A stretch of 42,755 nucleotides of DNA, taken from the NCBI GenBank assembly GCA_016789725.1, contig JAEUQN010000040.1, forward strand, positions 1 to 42,755, given 5' to 3'. Source of the DNA: Blastocatellia bacterium (lineage in GTDB: Bacteria; Acidobacteriota; Blastocatellia; RBC074). The notes beneath the pieces are model-generated. The model saw only the letters and a program-made list of their open reading frames with translations, was not told where the DNA came from and ran no database searches. Below are positions 32,974 to 42,108 of the stretch, one piece after another (position 1 is the first letter of the stretch; each line of letters starts with the position of its first letter). A program made the translations under genes and the position numbers.

Positions 32974-35825
32974 TGCGCCACCTCCGGCAGGAGAATGTAC
33001 ACGCCCAGCAAATCCATCGGTAAGACCGGATAGGCCACTTGATAGCGTTTGCCGTCCATCAACGAACTGAAACGCTCGTGCGCTTCGACCAGTTTTTTCG
33101 ATTGCCGTTCCGCGACAGTTAGAAATTCAGCATCCAGCGCGGCGAGGATTTTTAGTTCGTTTTCGAGAAAGCTCACCCGCGCCGGTTGCGTCAGATCAGA
33201 GGACGCGCGCACCTCACGCAGCAACGCTTTGGCTTCGTTATGATCCAGATATTCTTTTTGCTGCGGCGTTCCGCGCCAGCCCCACAAAATCATCTCTTCT
33301 GCGACTACCTGATGCTGCCCGCGTTGTTGTTCGATCACATTGCGACAGCGGAATAACAGGATGGAAGTTTTGATGTTCACTTGTCGCGTGCGAATGACAG
33401 AAGCACGAGCAGCGCGTTTGTCTACGCGCGCCAACGTGTTCGCCATCACCAATTGGCAGAGTTGCTCGACAAAGCGATTGTTGCGACCCAGATAGTGATA
33501 GCCTTCCGGCGTGGGCGATTCAAAGCTGACAGGCACAGGATCACCCGCAGGCAACAACTCACGCAATTGCGCAGGCATATTGCCCATCACGATCTTGTAG
33601 CCCTTTCTGTCTTTGATGACCTGCACACCAAAAATATTCTTCAGTGCTGAGGTGACAAACTCTTCAACAGCGTGCGGATCGCCGATGGCTTCATCAATCT
33701 CGCGCAAATCCGCTTCGATCTCTTCGGCCTTGATCGCATTTTGCGCAAAAATGCTGCGGGAGGCTTTTTCGCGTTCTGCCGCTTCGTCAATCTTGCGGGT
33801 GACTTTAGCTTTGGATTGGGCGGCCTCGTCGAATTCGCCGAAATCGAAGGCAAGTTGCTGATCCACGCGCGTCTTTTTGATTTTGCGATTAGGCTTAATC
33901 AGCAGCGCCTGTGTGATCGTATCAATGATGCTTTGCGAATCCTCCGGGAACGGAACGTTGATGCCAGTGGCCTTTTTGATCTCGCGTACCTTACGCAATA
34001 AAACATCCAGCACAATGCCATCAATCGGATTGTCAGAGCCGTACAGCAAGCACGCTTTTACTTCCGGCGCGATTTGCCCAAAGCGATCCACGCGGCCTTC
34101 GCGTTGTTCCAACCGGTTCGGATTCCACGGCAGGTCGTAATGCAGAACGCCGGTAAATTGATTTTGCAGGTTGATGCCTTCGCTCAGGCAATCGGTGGCG
34201 ATCAGCACACGTAATGGAGCGTTACCCATTTCTTCAATGCGTTGTTTGCGCACTTCATCAGGCAATTCGCTGGTGATGACTTGCAGGTCAAGTTTGGGGA
34301 ATTTCTTTTTCAGGACGGGTGCAAGTTGTTCGCCCACGTAATCCGCCGTTGCAATGTAACGACAAAACACGACGGGGTTGATTCCGGCATTCAACCAGCC
34401 TTCCAGAATCCGTGCCGTTGCCGCAAGTTTATAATCGCCTTGTACATTGGCGAGCGTTTGCAACTCATCGGCAAAGGCGCGTAATTGTTGGCGTTGATAC
34501 GCACTCCAATCATTGCGTTCGATCACCTGGGTTGGTGTGTTGTCACCTTCAAAACCAAACTCTGTATCACGAACTGGGTTCTCTTCCGCTTCGGCATCTA
34601 TGCCAGCTTCGTCTGCGAGAGGCGTTAAATTGCTGAGCCGCGTTTTCAGCATCTCAACGCCAGCAGCAGGGCTGGACATGACACCACGTAACAAGGCGAG
34701 CGCCGTCCAATACTGAATGCGTTGCTGGCCGGAATGGACGCCGTCAGGAGCAATCAGTTTGCGGGCAAACGCCAACAGATTCTCAAAGAACTGCCCATAT
34801 TTCGGCGACAGCGCATAATCCTGCTCAAACGCATCGCGCTTGGGGAATGGCGTATCTTCGCCCATCCACTTCTCGACATCGGCGCGTTTGCGTTGCACAA
34901 AATAACGCGCAAGTTCGCGGCGTTCAGTCTGCGAGGAATTGGGTAAATCTAGTGTTTCAAATTCAGACTTGAGCAAACCCAACAAAGAATGAAATTCCTC
35001 TGGCTTGCCACTGTGTGGCGTGGCCGTTAACAGGATGATTTGCTGACCAGGCTTTTGCGCGACGCGGTTGATTAAGTGATAGCGTTGTTGTTGAGTGAGA
35101 GATGCGCCTGTAGGACGAGCGCACGTATGGGCTTCGTCTACGATCAGCAATTCGGGGCATTGTTCGATAAAGACATCGCGCCGCGTATCAGACTTAATGA
35201 AATCAATGCTGATGACTTGATAGGGATAGTAGTCATAGACGCTCGTGTCACCTTGAATCTGCCGATCCAGCCGCGCTTGTGTGTTGGAGCGAATAATCAC
35301 GGCTTCCAGATCGAGCTTGTCCCGAATCTCTGCTTGCCATTGTTCGCATAGATGCGGCAGGCACACGACGGCAAAGCGTTTGATCTTGCGCCGTTCCAAT
35401 AGCTCTTTGACGATTAGCAGTGCCTCAATCGTTTTGCCGACGCCAACATCATCTGAAATCAGCAAGCGCACGGCCTCTTGCCGCAAAGCCATAATCAGCG
35501 GAACCATCTGATAGGAACGTGGCCGGAAGGAAAGTTTCGCCAACGCGCGAAACGGCCCCGCACCATTACGAAAGGCTAAACGAGCAGAATCATAGAGCAG
35601 GCGTGCCGTGCCAATATCCCCCAAGTCCTCGGCTTTCGGACGTGCAAAGCTGGCATCCACAGGCCGATCCGCAGTCGTGGAAATCGGCAGATAAATCCCT
35701 GCGATTTCTTCGTCCGAGCCGCCTAGCGGTTTGATAACTAACAAGTCGTTATCATCGGAGGGCAGCACTACCCAATCGCGTCCGCGTAAGGTGACTAATT
35801 TGCCGGGCTGAAAGGCTATGGTCAT
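32970..35825 (-). CDS. SNF2/DrmD-like helicase-ATPase
   Basis: A 951-residue superfamily 2 SNF2-type helicase. The Walker A motif DDVGVGKT is at 125-132, DEAH at 230-233, TATPHSG follows, and the C-terminal lobe carries the ATDCLSEGINLQ and QREGRVDRFGQ motifs. The size, SNF2 type and neighbour methyltransferase match DrmD of class 1 DISARM. ATG at 35825 overlaps the preceding helicase stop (ATGA); a longer frame to 35897 lies inside the upstream gene. It probably translocates on duplex DNA to expose or remodel unmodified targets. Confidence 0.88.
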   Translation of the reverse strand: MTIAFQPGKLVTLRGRDWVVLPSDDNDLLVIKPLGGSDEEIAGIYLPISTTADRPVDASFARPKAEDLGDIGTARLLYDSARLAFRNGAGPFRALAKLSFRPRSYQMVPLIMALRQEAVRLLISDDVGVGKTIEALLIVKELLERRKIKRFAVVCLPHLCEQWQAEIRDKLDLEAVIIRSNTQARLDRQIQGDTSVYDYYPYQVISIDFIKSDTRRDVFIEQCPELLIVDEAHTCARPTGASLTQQQRYHLINRVAQKPGQQIILLTATPHSGKPEEFHSLLGLLKSEFETLDLPNSSQTERRELARYFVQRKRADVEKWMGEDTPFPKRDAFEQDYALSPKYGQFFENLLAFARKLIAPDGVHSGQQRIQYWTALALLRGVMSSPAAGVEMLKTRLSNLTPLADEAGIDAEAEENPVRDTEFGFEGDNTPTQVIERNDWSAYQRQQLRAFADELQTLANVQGDYKLAATARILEGWLNAGINPVVFCRYIATADYVGEQLAPVLKKKFPKLDLQVITSELPDEVRKQRIEEMGNAPLRVLIATDCLSEGINLQNQFTGVLHYDLPWNPNRLEQREGRVDRFGQIAPEVKACLLYGSDNPIDGIVLDVLLRKVREIKKATGINVPFPEDSQSIIDTITQALLIKPNRKIKKTRVDQQLAFDFGEFDEAAQSKAKVTRKIDEAAEREKASRSIFAQNAIKAEEIEADLREIDEAIGDPHAVEEFVTSALKNIFGVQVIKDRKGYKIVMGNMPAQLRELLPAGDPVPVSFESPTPEGYHYLGRNNRFVEQLCQLVMANTLARVDKRAARASVIRTRQVNIKTSILLFRCRNVIEQQRGQHQVVAEEMILWGWRGTPQQKEYLDHNEAKALLREVRASSDLTQPARVSFLENELKILAALDAEFLTVAERQSKKLVEAHERFSSLMDGKRYQVAYPVLPMDLLGVYILLPEVAQ

Positions 35826-38800
35826 CGTACTTTCCTGAAAATGTCGGATCGTGCGGCAATTTTCTCTGCCAGATTTTCTTTGTAGTGATAAACCCACACC
35901 TCATCACCGCGCGCCATGATTGCCTGTCGCTTTGCTTCGTCTTCGATCTGCACTGCCGGGTCATCGTGCGGTGTCCCATCACAGAAGACCCAAATACGAG
36001 GTTCGTAATAGAAATCGGGCTGTACGAAAATCCCGTCTACACGTTCCTGCGCCGAATCAGGCAAGCGCAATCCATTTTGGTAGAGGTACTCGATAAACTT
36101 CAGTTCGGTGGATGAAGTTTGATCAAGTGCGCGGCGCATTGCCTGATAATGCTCTTCGTAATTTTGAAAGCCTGAATTCGTTTGTACCTCGATCTCGCAG
36201 ATGCGGAGTCTCTCCAGTGCATCCTGAATCAAATGGCGATTGATGACGCGATGATCGCGTTGATTGTAATAGCTCAATAAATCGTCATACGAAGCTGGGC
36301 CTTTATAGTCCGCATCATCAAAGCGACAGATTGTAATTGCTCGCTCAATCACGCGATGAAATACCTGCACGTCCTCGACAAATTGTGACAGGATACCGAG
36401 GCTTCCTTCAGCGGCTTCATACAGCAAAATGTTGGGAGCTTCCTGTCTGCCGAGAGAAACAACACCCAACTCATTTGGCTCCACTTGAAACTCTTCCTCA
36501 ATCGCTCGTTTGATGGCGTACTGCAACGTGATGACACCATCGGATCGCAAGCCCAACGCTTGAATGGGTTCCAGGTAGAGCGCATCTGCCAAATTGGAAG
36601 TTTGCAGTTTGACGAGTTGAAAATCTTCGCGCAGATTCTCACCGGGGTCAGGCATGGAAGGTCGCCAATTGCCTGAAATCATTCCGAGCGGAAAGCCTGC
36701 GGTTTGCTGCGAACGCCACTGGCTGTTGACGTGATACAGGCGCGCCGCCGGGATGTAACGGATGTTGAGCAACGCCTGATCGCTGGCGAAGGCAATCGCT
36801 TTACGAACTCGATGCAGGTGGCCGTCAACCGAAAAGTAGGTGTCAATCTTATAGCCGCGTGAGGTGCGTTCTTCTTCTTCGCACGAAATCCGATCAATCT
36901 CTTCAGCCCGCGATTCCGTCATTTCCATCAAGTTGCGCAACTCTTCTTTGTTCGCATTGTCGCCAAGATTTTCGCCGGTAAACGGACACGTACTATCCTT
37001 CATCGCCTCGCCAGTCAGATAGTAGCCCGCTTTCGTGCTGACCTTTGCTTCAGACAGTGAAGACTCAGCATCCTGTACAACCAGTTGGCAGACACGGAAT
37101 TTGCGTCCGCTGTGGTAAATGATATTCAGCGGCCCGAATTCTCGCAGCGCAATCGCTCTGGGGCGTGAAATGAATTCGCCAGAAGAATCACTGGTGGGCA
37201 GGAACACACGAATCGGTAAACGGGTGAAGTTGTAGCCAGGCAAAAAGCCTTCTGAAGCGAAATATCGGTACGGATAGAATTCTGATTTGTCGGTGTTTCT
37301 TCCCGACGTATCGTTGCGTAATAAATCCAATTGGCGTGTAGCCTGATCCTGATTTCGTTTGTGTTTCCGGTAGTCATCGCTTCCCAGACTTAATCTTCCA
37401 CTTTCGATCTGTTGTGTCGCACGGGTAAGAATCGTGCGCGCGGATTTGTACAAAGTACGCCAGCGGTCTAACGATTTGTCTAAGTTTTCTGTCAACTTGC
37501 TGAGCGTCTGTTCAATCCAATGATCGGAGTACCACGTTGCGCCCTGCGCTACGAGATCAGCTTTGAAATCGTAGATGATCCGTTTGAAGGCCGCTTTCAG
37601 TTCTTCAAATTGGGTGGGGAGAATTTCGAGGCCAGCACGGACTTCAGCGGTCAATAGAAGTTTGTCGTTATCATCCACAACCAACCGCATCAAGGAAGGT
37701 TTCTCGCCCGCGATGTTATCCAAACCGGGCAAGCCAATTTCGGAAACCGCCAACGCATTCAGGTGAGACGTGAGCAATTCACGGTTACAAAGATCAAGCT
37801 TGGGAGCCATTACTGCGCCTGCGACCAAGGCTTCCTGATTATTAAAGTAGTGACGATCATGCGGCGCATAGCTGGAGCAATAGGTGAAGACCAACGCCGC
37901 CTGTCCGCTTCTTCCAGCACGACCGGAACGCTGTGCATAGTTCGCCGGGTTCGGTGGTGCGTTACGCAGATGCACGACACTCAGATTGCTGATGTCAATG
38001 CCGAGTTCCATCGTCGGCGAACAGAACAAGGAGCTAATTTCACCGGTGCGGAATTGATCCTCGCGCTCAATCCGTTCATCCGTGCCCAATTGCCCGGTGT
38101 GATCTTCGCCCCGCAATCGCTTCATCCGCGAAAAATCTCGCTGGTAAAGCTTCTGGAAAAATTCATTGGGACGCGGCACCAGGTCTTTATAAGAACGCTG
38201 CTTGATGACATCTGTTTTGACCGTGTGTCCGTCTCCTTTTCTCCAAATGATCTTGTCGAGACGTAAACGAAATACAGGAATCTGTTCATTCTGTTCCGTT
38301 CGTGCCAATTCGATTTTCAGAAATCCGGCTTCGCTCAAAGTCGTCATCAATTCGAGAATAAATTCATTGTAGATGTGGTTATCTAAGTCTATCGGAAGAT
38401 CGCGTTGGCGAACGAATAACTTGATGAACTTCCCTAACGAACTGGACGGTCCCAGGCTTTTTTGGAAGAGCTTTGCGCTCCGATGCAATTGCTGATGCCG
38501 GAGCACGAATGGTTCTCGTAAGGATTCGTTATGATCCAACGTCCAGGGCGCACGCAATCTTTCACGGAAATGACGCTCGTTCTCTCTCAGCCTAGATTGC
38601 GTTAGGAAATTCTCGCTGTGAACAGCGTACTCTAATCGGAAAAAGTCGAGAATCGTGCGAATAAAGTCGCTTCGGTCAGCAGGATTCAGCGCATTCAGCA
38701 ATGGAACCTGCTGCCAAATCGGATCAGCCGCAATTTCATCTATTCCGGCATAATCAATCGAGAGCAACGCACATTGCTCCAAATTCGGGAGGACGATGCG

Positions 38801-40933
38801 CCAACTCCTGCGCAAATCCGAAATTGCGCGGTAGGTCAGGTAATCCTGAAAGTACTGTTCATATTCGCGCTTGACCGAAGCAAAGCGCGGTTCTTCATTC
38901 ATATTAGCAAACTCTGTGAAGTGAATGCCGAGTGCCTGAAAAATCGCTTCGCCTATGGAAGCATACGTGAGAGACCCGTTGGGAGCGTTCTCTACGGCTT
39001 TGTAAATCGCAGCGCGTAATTGGACAACCTGAATGAAATCGTTGAAATGCCCGGATTGTAAGGCGGCGTCCTGTCGGTTGTCGGTGAAGCTCAGGAGCTT
39101 TTGATCTTTCTGGAGAAAGCCTGCTTCATCCAGGCGATTGAGGATTGAGAATGCGGTTATGGTGGTCGAGGTGCTTCGTCCTTCACTCCCCAGTTTCGTC
39201 AGTTTCGTTCCTTCATTGGTCTTGGTGTCATAAAAAACGCCACCTGTTGGATCAAAGAGGAGCGGCGCTTTCATAAACCAGCCCCACCATTTCAACTCAT
39301 CTTTTTCTGAGCAATTGCCCATCTCATCGAAATAAAGCTTTACCGGGAAAAAGGGCTTTTTCTTCGTATCCGGGACGGGGCCATTTTTGGTCATGCGCCA
39401 CCACGAATCCGGCAAAAATTCGTAATCTACCTCGAAGTCCCAAACATCCGGGCCGATAATCAAATATCCATCGGTTGCTTCATCATCTTCTTCCGACCCC
39501 ATCCGAAATTCGCGCGGTTCCAACCGATTCCCATTGCGGGAAACACAGATGAAGGCGTGTCCAGTGGCGCGGCTGAAAACATTCGGGAAGATGGGCTTAT
39601 GTTCGGCTTCGTCTTGTTTGTACATGCCAGGCTCAAGCGTGACATACCGATTTTCATCTTGATCCAGGGTGGTATAGACCGAACCTGTTTGTGAGATGAA
39701 TTGATGGAGCTTGAACGGCAACAAAGTGTAGCGCTGACCCGATTCCTGTAATTTCTTGTTGGCCGTGCTGATCCACTGCAAGAATTGCTCCAGGTAAACA
39801 CGACATAGTTGTGGCTCCAATCCCGCATCCTGCGCCAGTTCCATCTCAATCTCGGTGATCCGTCGCGGTTTGCCTCGGACAAGAACCCCTTCTTTCGTCG
39901 CCAGCGCGATTTTATTTTCCAACCATACAGCAACGGGATGAGATTGTAAGATGGCAACATCGGCCTCCGTGTTGACTTCTCTTTGAATCGCAGTTGCCAA
40001 TTCCTCTTTAGTCGGCAAGGTTCCTGTAAACACAAAGGAGCGATCCAGCCACTCGTTGACCACTTGATCTGGTGTAAAGGTTTTGCCAAATAATTTTGTT
40101 GCGACCTCTGCGACGGCACTGCGCTGCTCAGCAATGGAACCAACGGAAACCATCGTGGCCGAAGTGCCGATACAATTCACATTCTGACTACAGTTGGATC
40201 GGATGCGGCGAATCAACATGGCCACGTCTGCACCTTGTCGTCCTCGATAGGTATGCAGTTCATCAAAGACCAGAAAGCGAAGGTTCTGATAGATGCCATC
40301 GCGCAGGGAACGCTCACGGATGCGCGTGAGCAGCAGTTCCAGCATCATGTAATTCGTCAATAAAATCTGCGGCGGATTGTCGCGCATTCGCTCACGGGCA
40401 TCCTCTTTTTCCTGCCCGGTGTATTGTCCAAAGGTGATGGGAAATGGTCGTCCGGTATTGTTTTCGTAATTCTCTTGATAACGCTGAAATTCATCAAACT
40501 GAGAATTGATGAGCGCGTTCATTGGGTAAACAACAACGGCGGTGACGCCTGGCGTGCCTGGATGGGAGAGCAAATGATGAAAAATCGTTCCAATGTAGGT
40601 AAGAGATTTTCCTGAGCCTGTCCCCGATGTCACGACAAAGTCTTTGCCATCCGTTCCCAGTTTTATGGCGTCTACCTGATGACGATATAAAGAATAGCCT
40701 TGAAAGATGTCGCGGATCGCAGGATGCAGCGTCCCCGTTTTGGTGAGTTCGTCAAGACTCCCATACTTCTCAAACGAGGGGTTGAACTGTACCAATGGCT
40801 CCGGCCAAAGCTTGCCCTGCTTCAATTCACTTTCTACCCGTTCCCGGATATAAGGATCAGCAATTTTCAAAAAACTGCTGATGTAGGTTGCATAATCGTT
40901 GATGATTTGAGAATGCGTTTGAAATACATTCAT
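35822..40933 (-). CDS. Giant DEAD/DEAH helicase with DUF1998-like region and Vsr-like nuclease C-terminus
   Basis: A 1703-residue protein, first gene of the locus. The helicase N-terminal lobe has TSGTGSGKS (Walker A) and VFDELHTYRGRQGADVAML; the C-terminal lobe has CSPTMELGIDISNL and YAQRSGRAGR. A DUF1998/MZB-like region follows (about 1250-1580), with LLYEAAEGSLGIL. The last 100 residues have PDFYYEPRIWVFCDGTPHDD and a later helix and ARGDEVWVYHY. That is the layout of Vsr/DUF559-type nuclease folds. It combines features that DISARM splits between DrmA and DrmB, and it resembles Druantia DruE in size. ATG at 40933 (frame extends to 40960) has AGGGA 8 bases upstream. Confidence 0.85.
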   Translation of the reverse strand: MNVFQTHSQIINDYATYISSFLKIADPYIRERVESELKQGKLWPEPLVQFNPSFEKYGSLDELTKTGTLHPAIRDIFQGYSLYRHQVDAIKLGTDGKDFVVTSGTGSGKSLTYIGTIFHHLLSHPGTPGVTAVVVYPMNALINSQFDEFQRYQENYENNTGRPFPITFGQYTGQEKEDARERMRDNPPQILLTNYMMLELLLTRIRERSLRDGIYQNLRFLVFDELHTYRGRQGADVAMLIRRIRSNCSQNVNCIGTSATMVSVGSIAEQRSAVAEVATKLFGKTFTPDQVVNEWLDRSFVFTGTLPTKEELATAIQREVNTEADVAILQSHPVAVWLENKIALATKEGVLVRGKPRRITEIEMELAQDAGLEPQLCRVYLEQFLQWISTANKKLQESGQRYTLLPFKLHQFISQTGSVYTTLDQDENRYVTLEPGMYKQDEAEHKPIFPNVFSRATGHAFICVSRNGNRLEPREFRMGSEEDDEATDGYLIIGPDVWDFEVDYEFLPDSWWRMTKNGPVPDTKKKPFFPVKLYFDEMGNCSEKDELKWWGWFMKAPLLFDPTGGVFYDTKTNEGTKLTKLGSEGRSTSTTITAFSILNRLDEAGFLQKDQKLLSFTDNRQDAALQSGHFNDFIQVVQLRAAIYKAVENAPNGSLTYASIGEAIFQALGIHFTEFANMNEEPRFASVKREYEQYFQDYLTYRAISDLRRSWRIVLPNLEQCALLSIDYAGIDEIAADPIWQQVPLLNALNPADRSDFIRTILDFFRLEYAVHSENFLTQSRLRENERHFRERLRAPWTLDHNESLREPFVLRHQQLHRSAKLFQKSLGPSSSLGKFIKLFVRQRDLPIDLDNHIYNEFILELMTTLSEAGFLKIELARTEQNEQIPVFRLRLDKIIWRKGDGHTVKTDVIKQRSYKDLVPRPNEFFQKLYQRDFSRMKRLRGEDHTGQLGTDERIEREDQFRTGEISSLFCSPTMELGIDISNLSVVHLRNAPPNPANYAQRSGRAGRSGQAALVFTYCSSYAPHDRHYFNNQEALVAGAVMAPKLDLCNRELLTSHLNALAVSEIGLPGLDNIAGEKPSLMRLVVDDNDKLLLTAEVRAGLEILPTQFEELKAAFKRIIYDFKADLVAQGATWYSDHWIEQTLSKLTENLDKSLDRWRTLYKSARTILTRATQQIESGRLSLGSDDYRKHKRNQDQATRQLDLLRNDTSGRNTDKSEFYPYRYFASEGFLPGYNFTRLPIRVFLPTSDSSGEFISRPRAIALREFGPLNIIYHSGRKFRVCQLVVQDAESSLSEAKVSTKAGYYLTGEAMKDSTCPFTGENLGDNANKEELRNLMEMTESRAEEIDRISCEEEERTSRGYKIDTYFSVDGHLHRVRKAIAFASDQALLNIRYIPAARLYHVNSQWRSQQTAGFPLGMISGNWRPSMPDPGENLREDFQLVKLQTSNLADALYLEPIQALGLRSDGVITLQYAIKRAIEEEFQVEPNELGVVSLGRQEAPNILLYEAAEGSLGILSQFVEDVQVFHRVIERAITICRFDDADYKGPASYDDLLSYYNQRDHRVINRHLIQDALERLRICEIEVQTNSGFQNYEEHYQAMRRALDQTSSTELKFIEYLYQNGLRLPDSAQERVDGIFVQPDFYYEPRIWVFCDGTPHDDPAVQIEDEAKRQAIMARGDEVWVYHYKENLAEKIAARSDIFRKVR

Positions 40934-40951
40934 ATTGAAGTCCCTACCAGT

Positions 40952-40998
40952 TGGTCGCAAACCTTAGCTGTTAATAATATTACGAAGCTGGTCGCAAA
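40952..40998 (-). promoter_or_regulatory. Putative promoter/operator of the helicase operon
   Basis: TGGTCGCAAA is repeated at 40952-40961 and 40989-40998, 37 bases apart, just before the first gene of the 17-kb locus. Between them the minus strand reads TAATATTATTAA, an AT-rich stretch suitable for a -10 region. The repeat spacing suggests an operator that flanks the promoter. No confident -35 box. Confidence 0.35.
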
Positions 40999-41553
40999 AT
41001 GGCCTTCACCGTCTTTATTCGATCCTGCTCCGGCTAGGAAAGTGATTAAATGCAGATGCCAACGAAAGGTAATGTGCCACCAGAAATTGGCCGTTGCTTA
41101 CTTTAACTAGAAGGTACATCTTGTTCGTTTTATAACTTTACAGGGCGCATCTTCTCAATTTAGGCATGCAGACCGTTTGAGTTGAAAGGGACTGCAATTT
41201 TGGCTAAGACCTTGAGGAACTGTCAGTAACTTTCCTAGATGGGGGTCGAACAAGGAAAACATAATCGCTTGCACCGTTAGCTTTCGATTACGATTTGCAG
41301 ATAGCATCAGAACGATGAAGGCGTCACTTGTAAAACGCACCGAGGAAAAAAAGAGGTGCGCACTCGAAAGTTCTGGATTCTATCTGCGTCCCACATCATA
41401 CAAAACTTTTGCAAGGGCGGGAAGAACAGAATTTAACGCTGTCACTGGGGAAGGAAATGATTGCGTTTAGCATAAGAATTAGGCTGCAATTCGTTCGGGT
41501 TGCATGACTAACGATTATGTAATGCCGCTATAGGCTTAGAAAACGTGTAAGAG
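40999..41553. other. Gene-free interval
   Basis: About 550 bases between the helicase operon and the membrane protein gene. It has no frame with a credible start, ribosome site and family. A 61-residue minus-strand frame (41155-41340) was considered and not accepted. It holds no clear terminator for the coupling-protein operon and no recognisable repeat beyond a short GTGCGCAC palindrome near 41355. It probably contains promoter sequence for the leftward helicase operon and the boundary between cargo and conjugation backbone. Confidence 0.5.
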
Positions 41554-42108
41554 CTAGGGTGCAGGTTGGGCAATCGTCTTGAAAACGCGCGCAGGCAGTT
41601 CCTGCATCTGCATTTCAGCAAGTGCCTGGGGCGAAGGAATGGCGGGCAGATGCGCGATCTCCTCATCACTACGCGCTTTGCCCTTCCACGCCCGCACCCA
41701 ACCCGGCGCGAGTACGATAAAAAAGGTGGCAGCATACTGTCGCTGTGGGCCGAGGGGAAGCGCCCAGAATGCGCAGGTGTCGGCATTCACCTTGGTATAG
41801 CGATAATAGTAATTCTTTGTCCGCGCCTCGCGTCCATCGGTCCCATAATCCGGTGGCGGAGTTGTATGCCACAGGCGTTGATTGATCTCGGCAAAGTTAT
41901 TGGGGAATTGTTTCGTGCTGTTGTGGTAGGTGCGCAAATCGCGGAGCAGTTTTTCGATCTGTGGCTGCGGCTTGTGAGGTTGAGCATTGCGCATGAGCGT
42001 GTAGATGTACCAGCCATAACTGCCGAGACCTGCAACCACAGTCATGAGCGTAACGATGTAGGTCAGCCGCCATTTGCTCCAGCGAAAGCCTGTTTCTGAA
42101 GTGGACAT
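41554..42108 (-). CDS. Membrane-anchored protein of unknown function
   Basis: A 184-residue protein. One membrane segment is clear at about 14-34 (TYIVTLMTVVAGLGSYGWYI). The rest is a soluble domain with a Tyr-rich stretch (TKNYYYRYTK) and no motif I recognise. The ATG at 42108 shares its A with the coupling protein stop (TGATG), so it is translationally coupled to the type IV coupling protein. It may be a conjugation envelope or accessory protein, but this is context only. An upstream TTG at 42111 is an alternative start. Confidence 0.7.
   Translation of the reverse strand: MSTSETGFRWSKWRLTYIVTLMTVVAGLGSYGWYIYTLMRNAQPHKPQPQIEKLLRDLRTYHNSTKQFPNNFAEINQRLWHTTPPPDYGTDGREARTKNYYYRYTKVNADTCAFWALPLGPQRQYAATFFIVLAPGWVRAWKGKARSDEEIAHLPAIPSPQALAEMQMQELPARVFKTIAQPAP

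Noticed and set aside
41155..41340. A 61-codon minus-strand frame in the gene-free interval
   Set aside because: No ribosome site, no family, and length expected by chance in AT-richer DNA.
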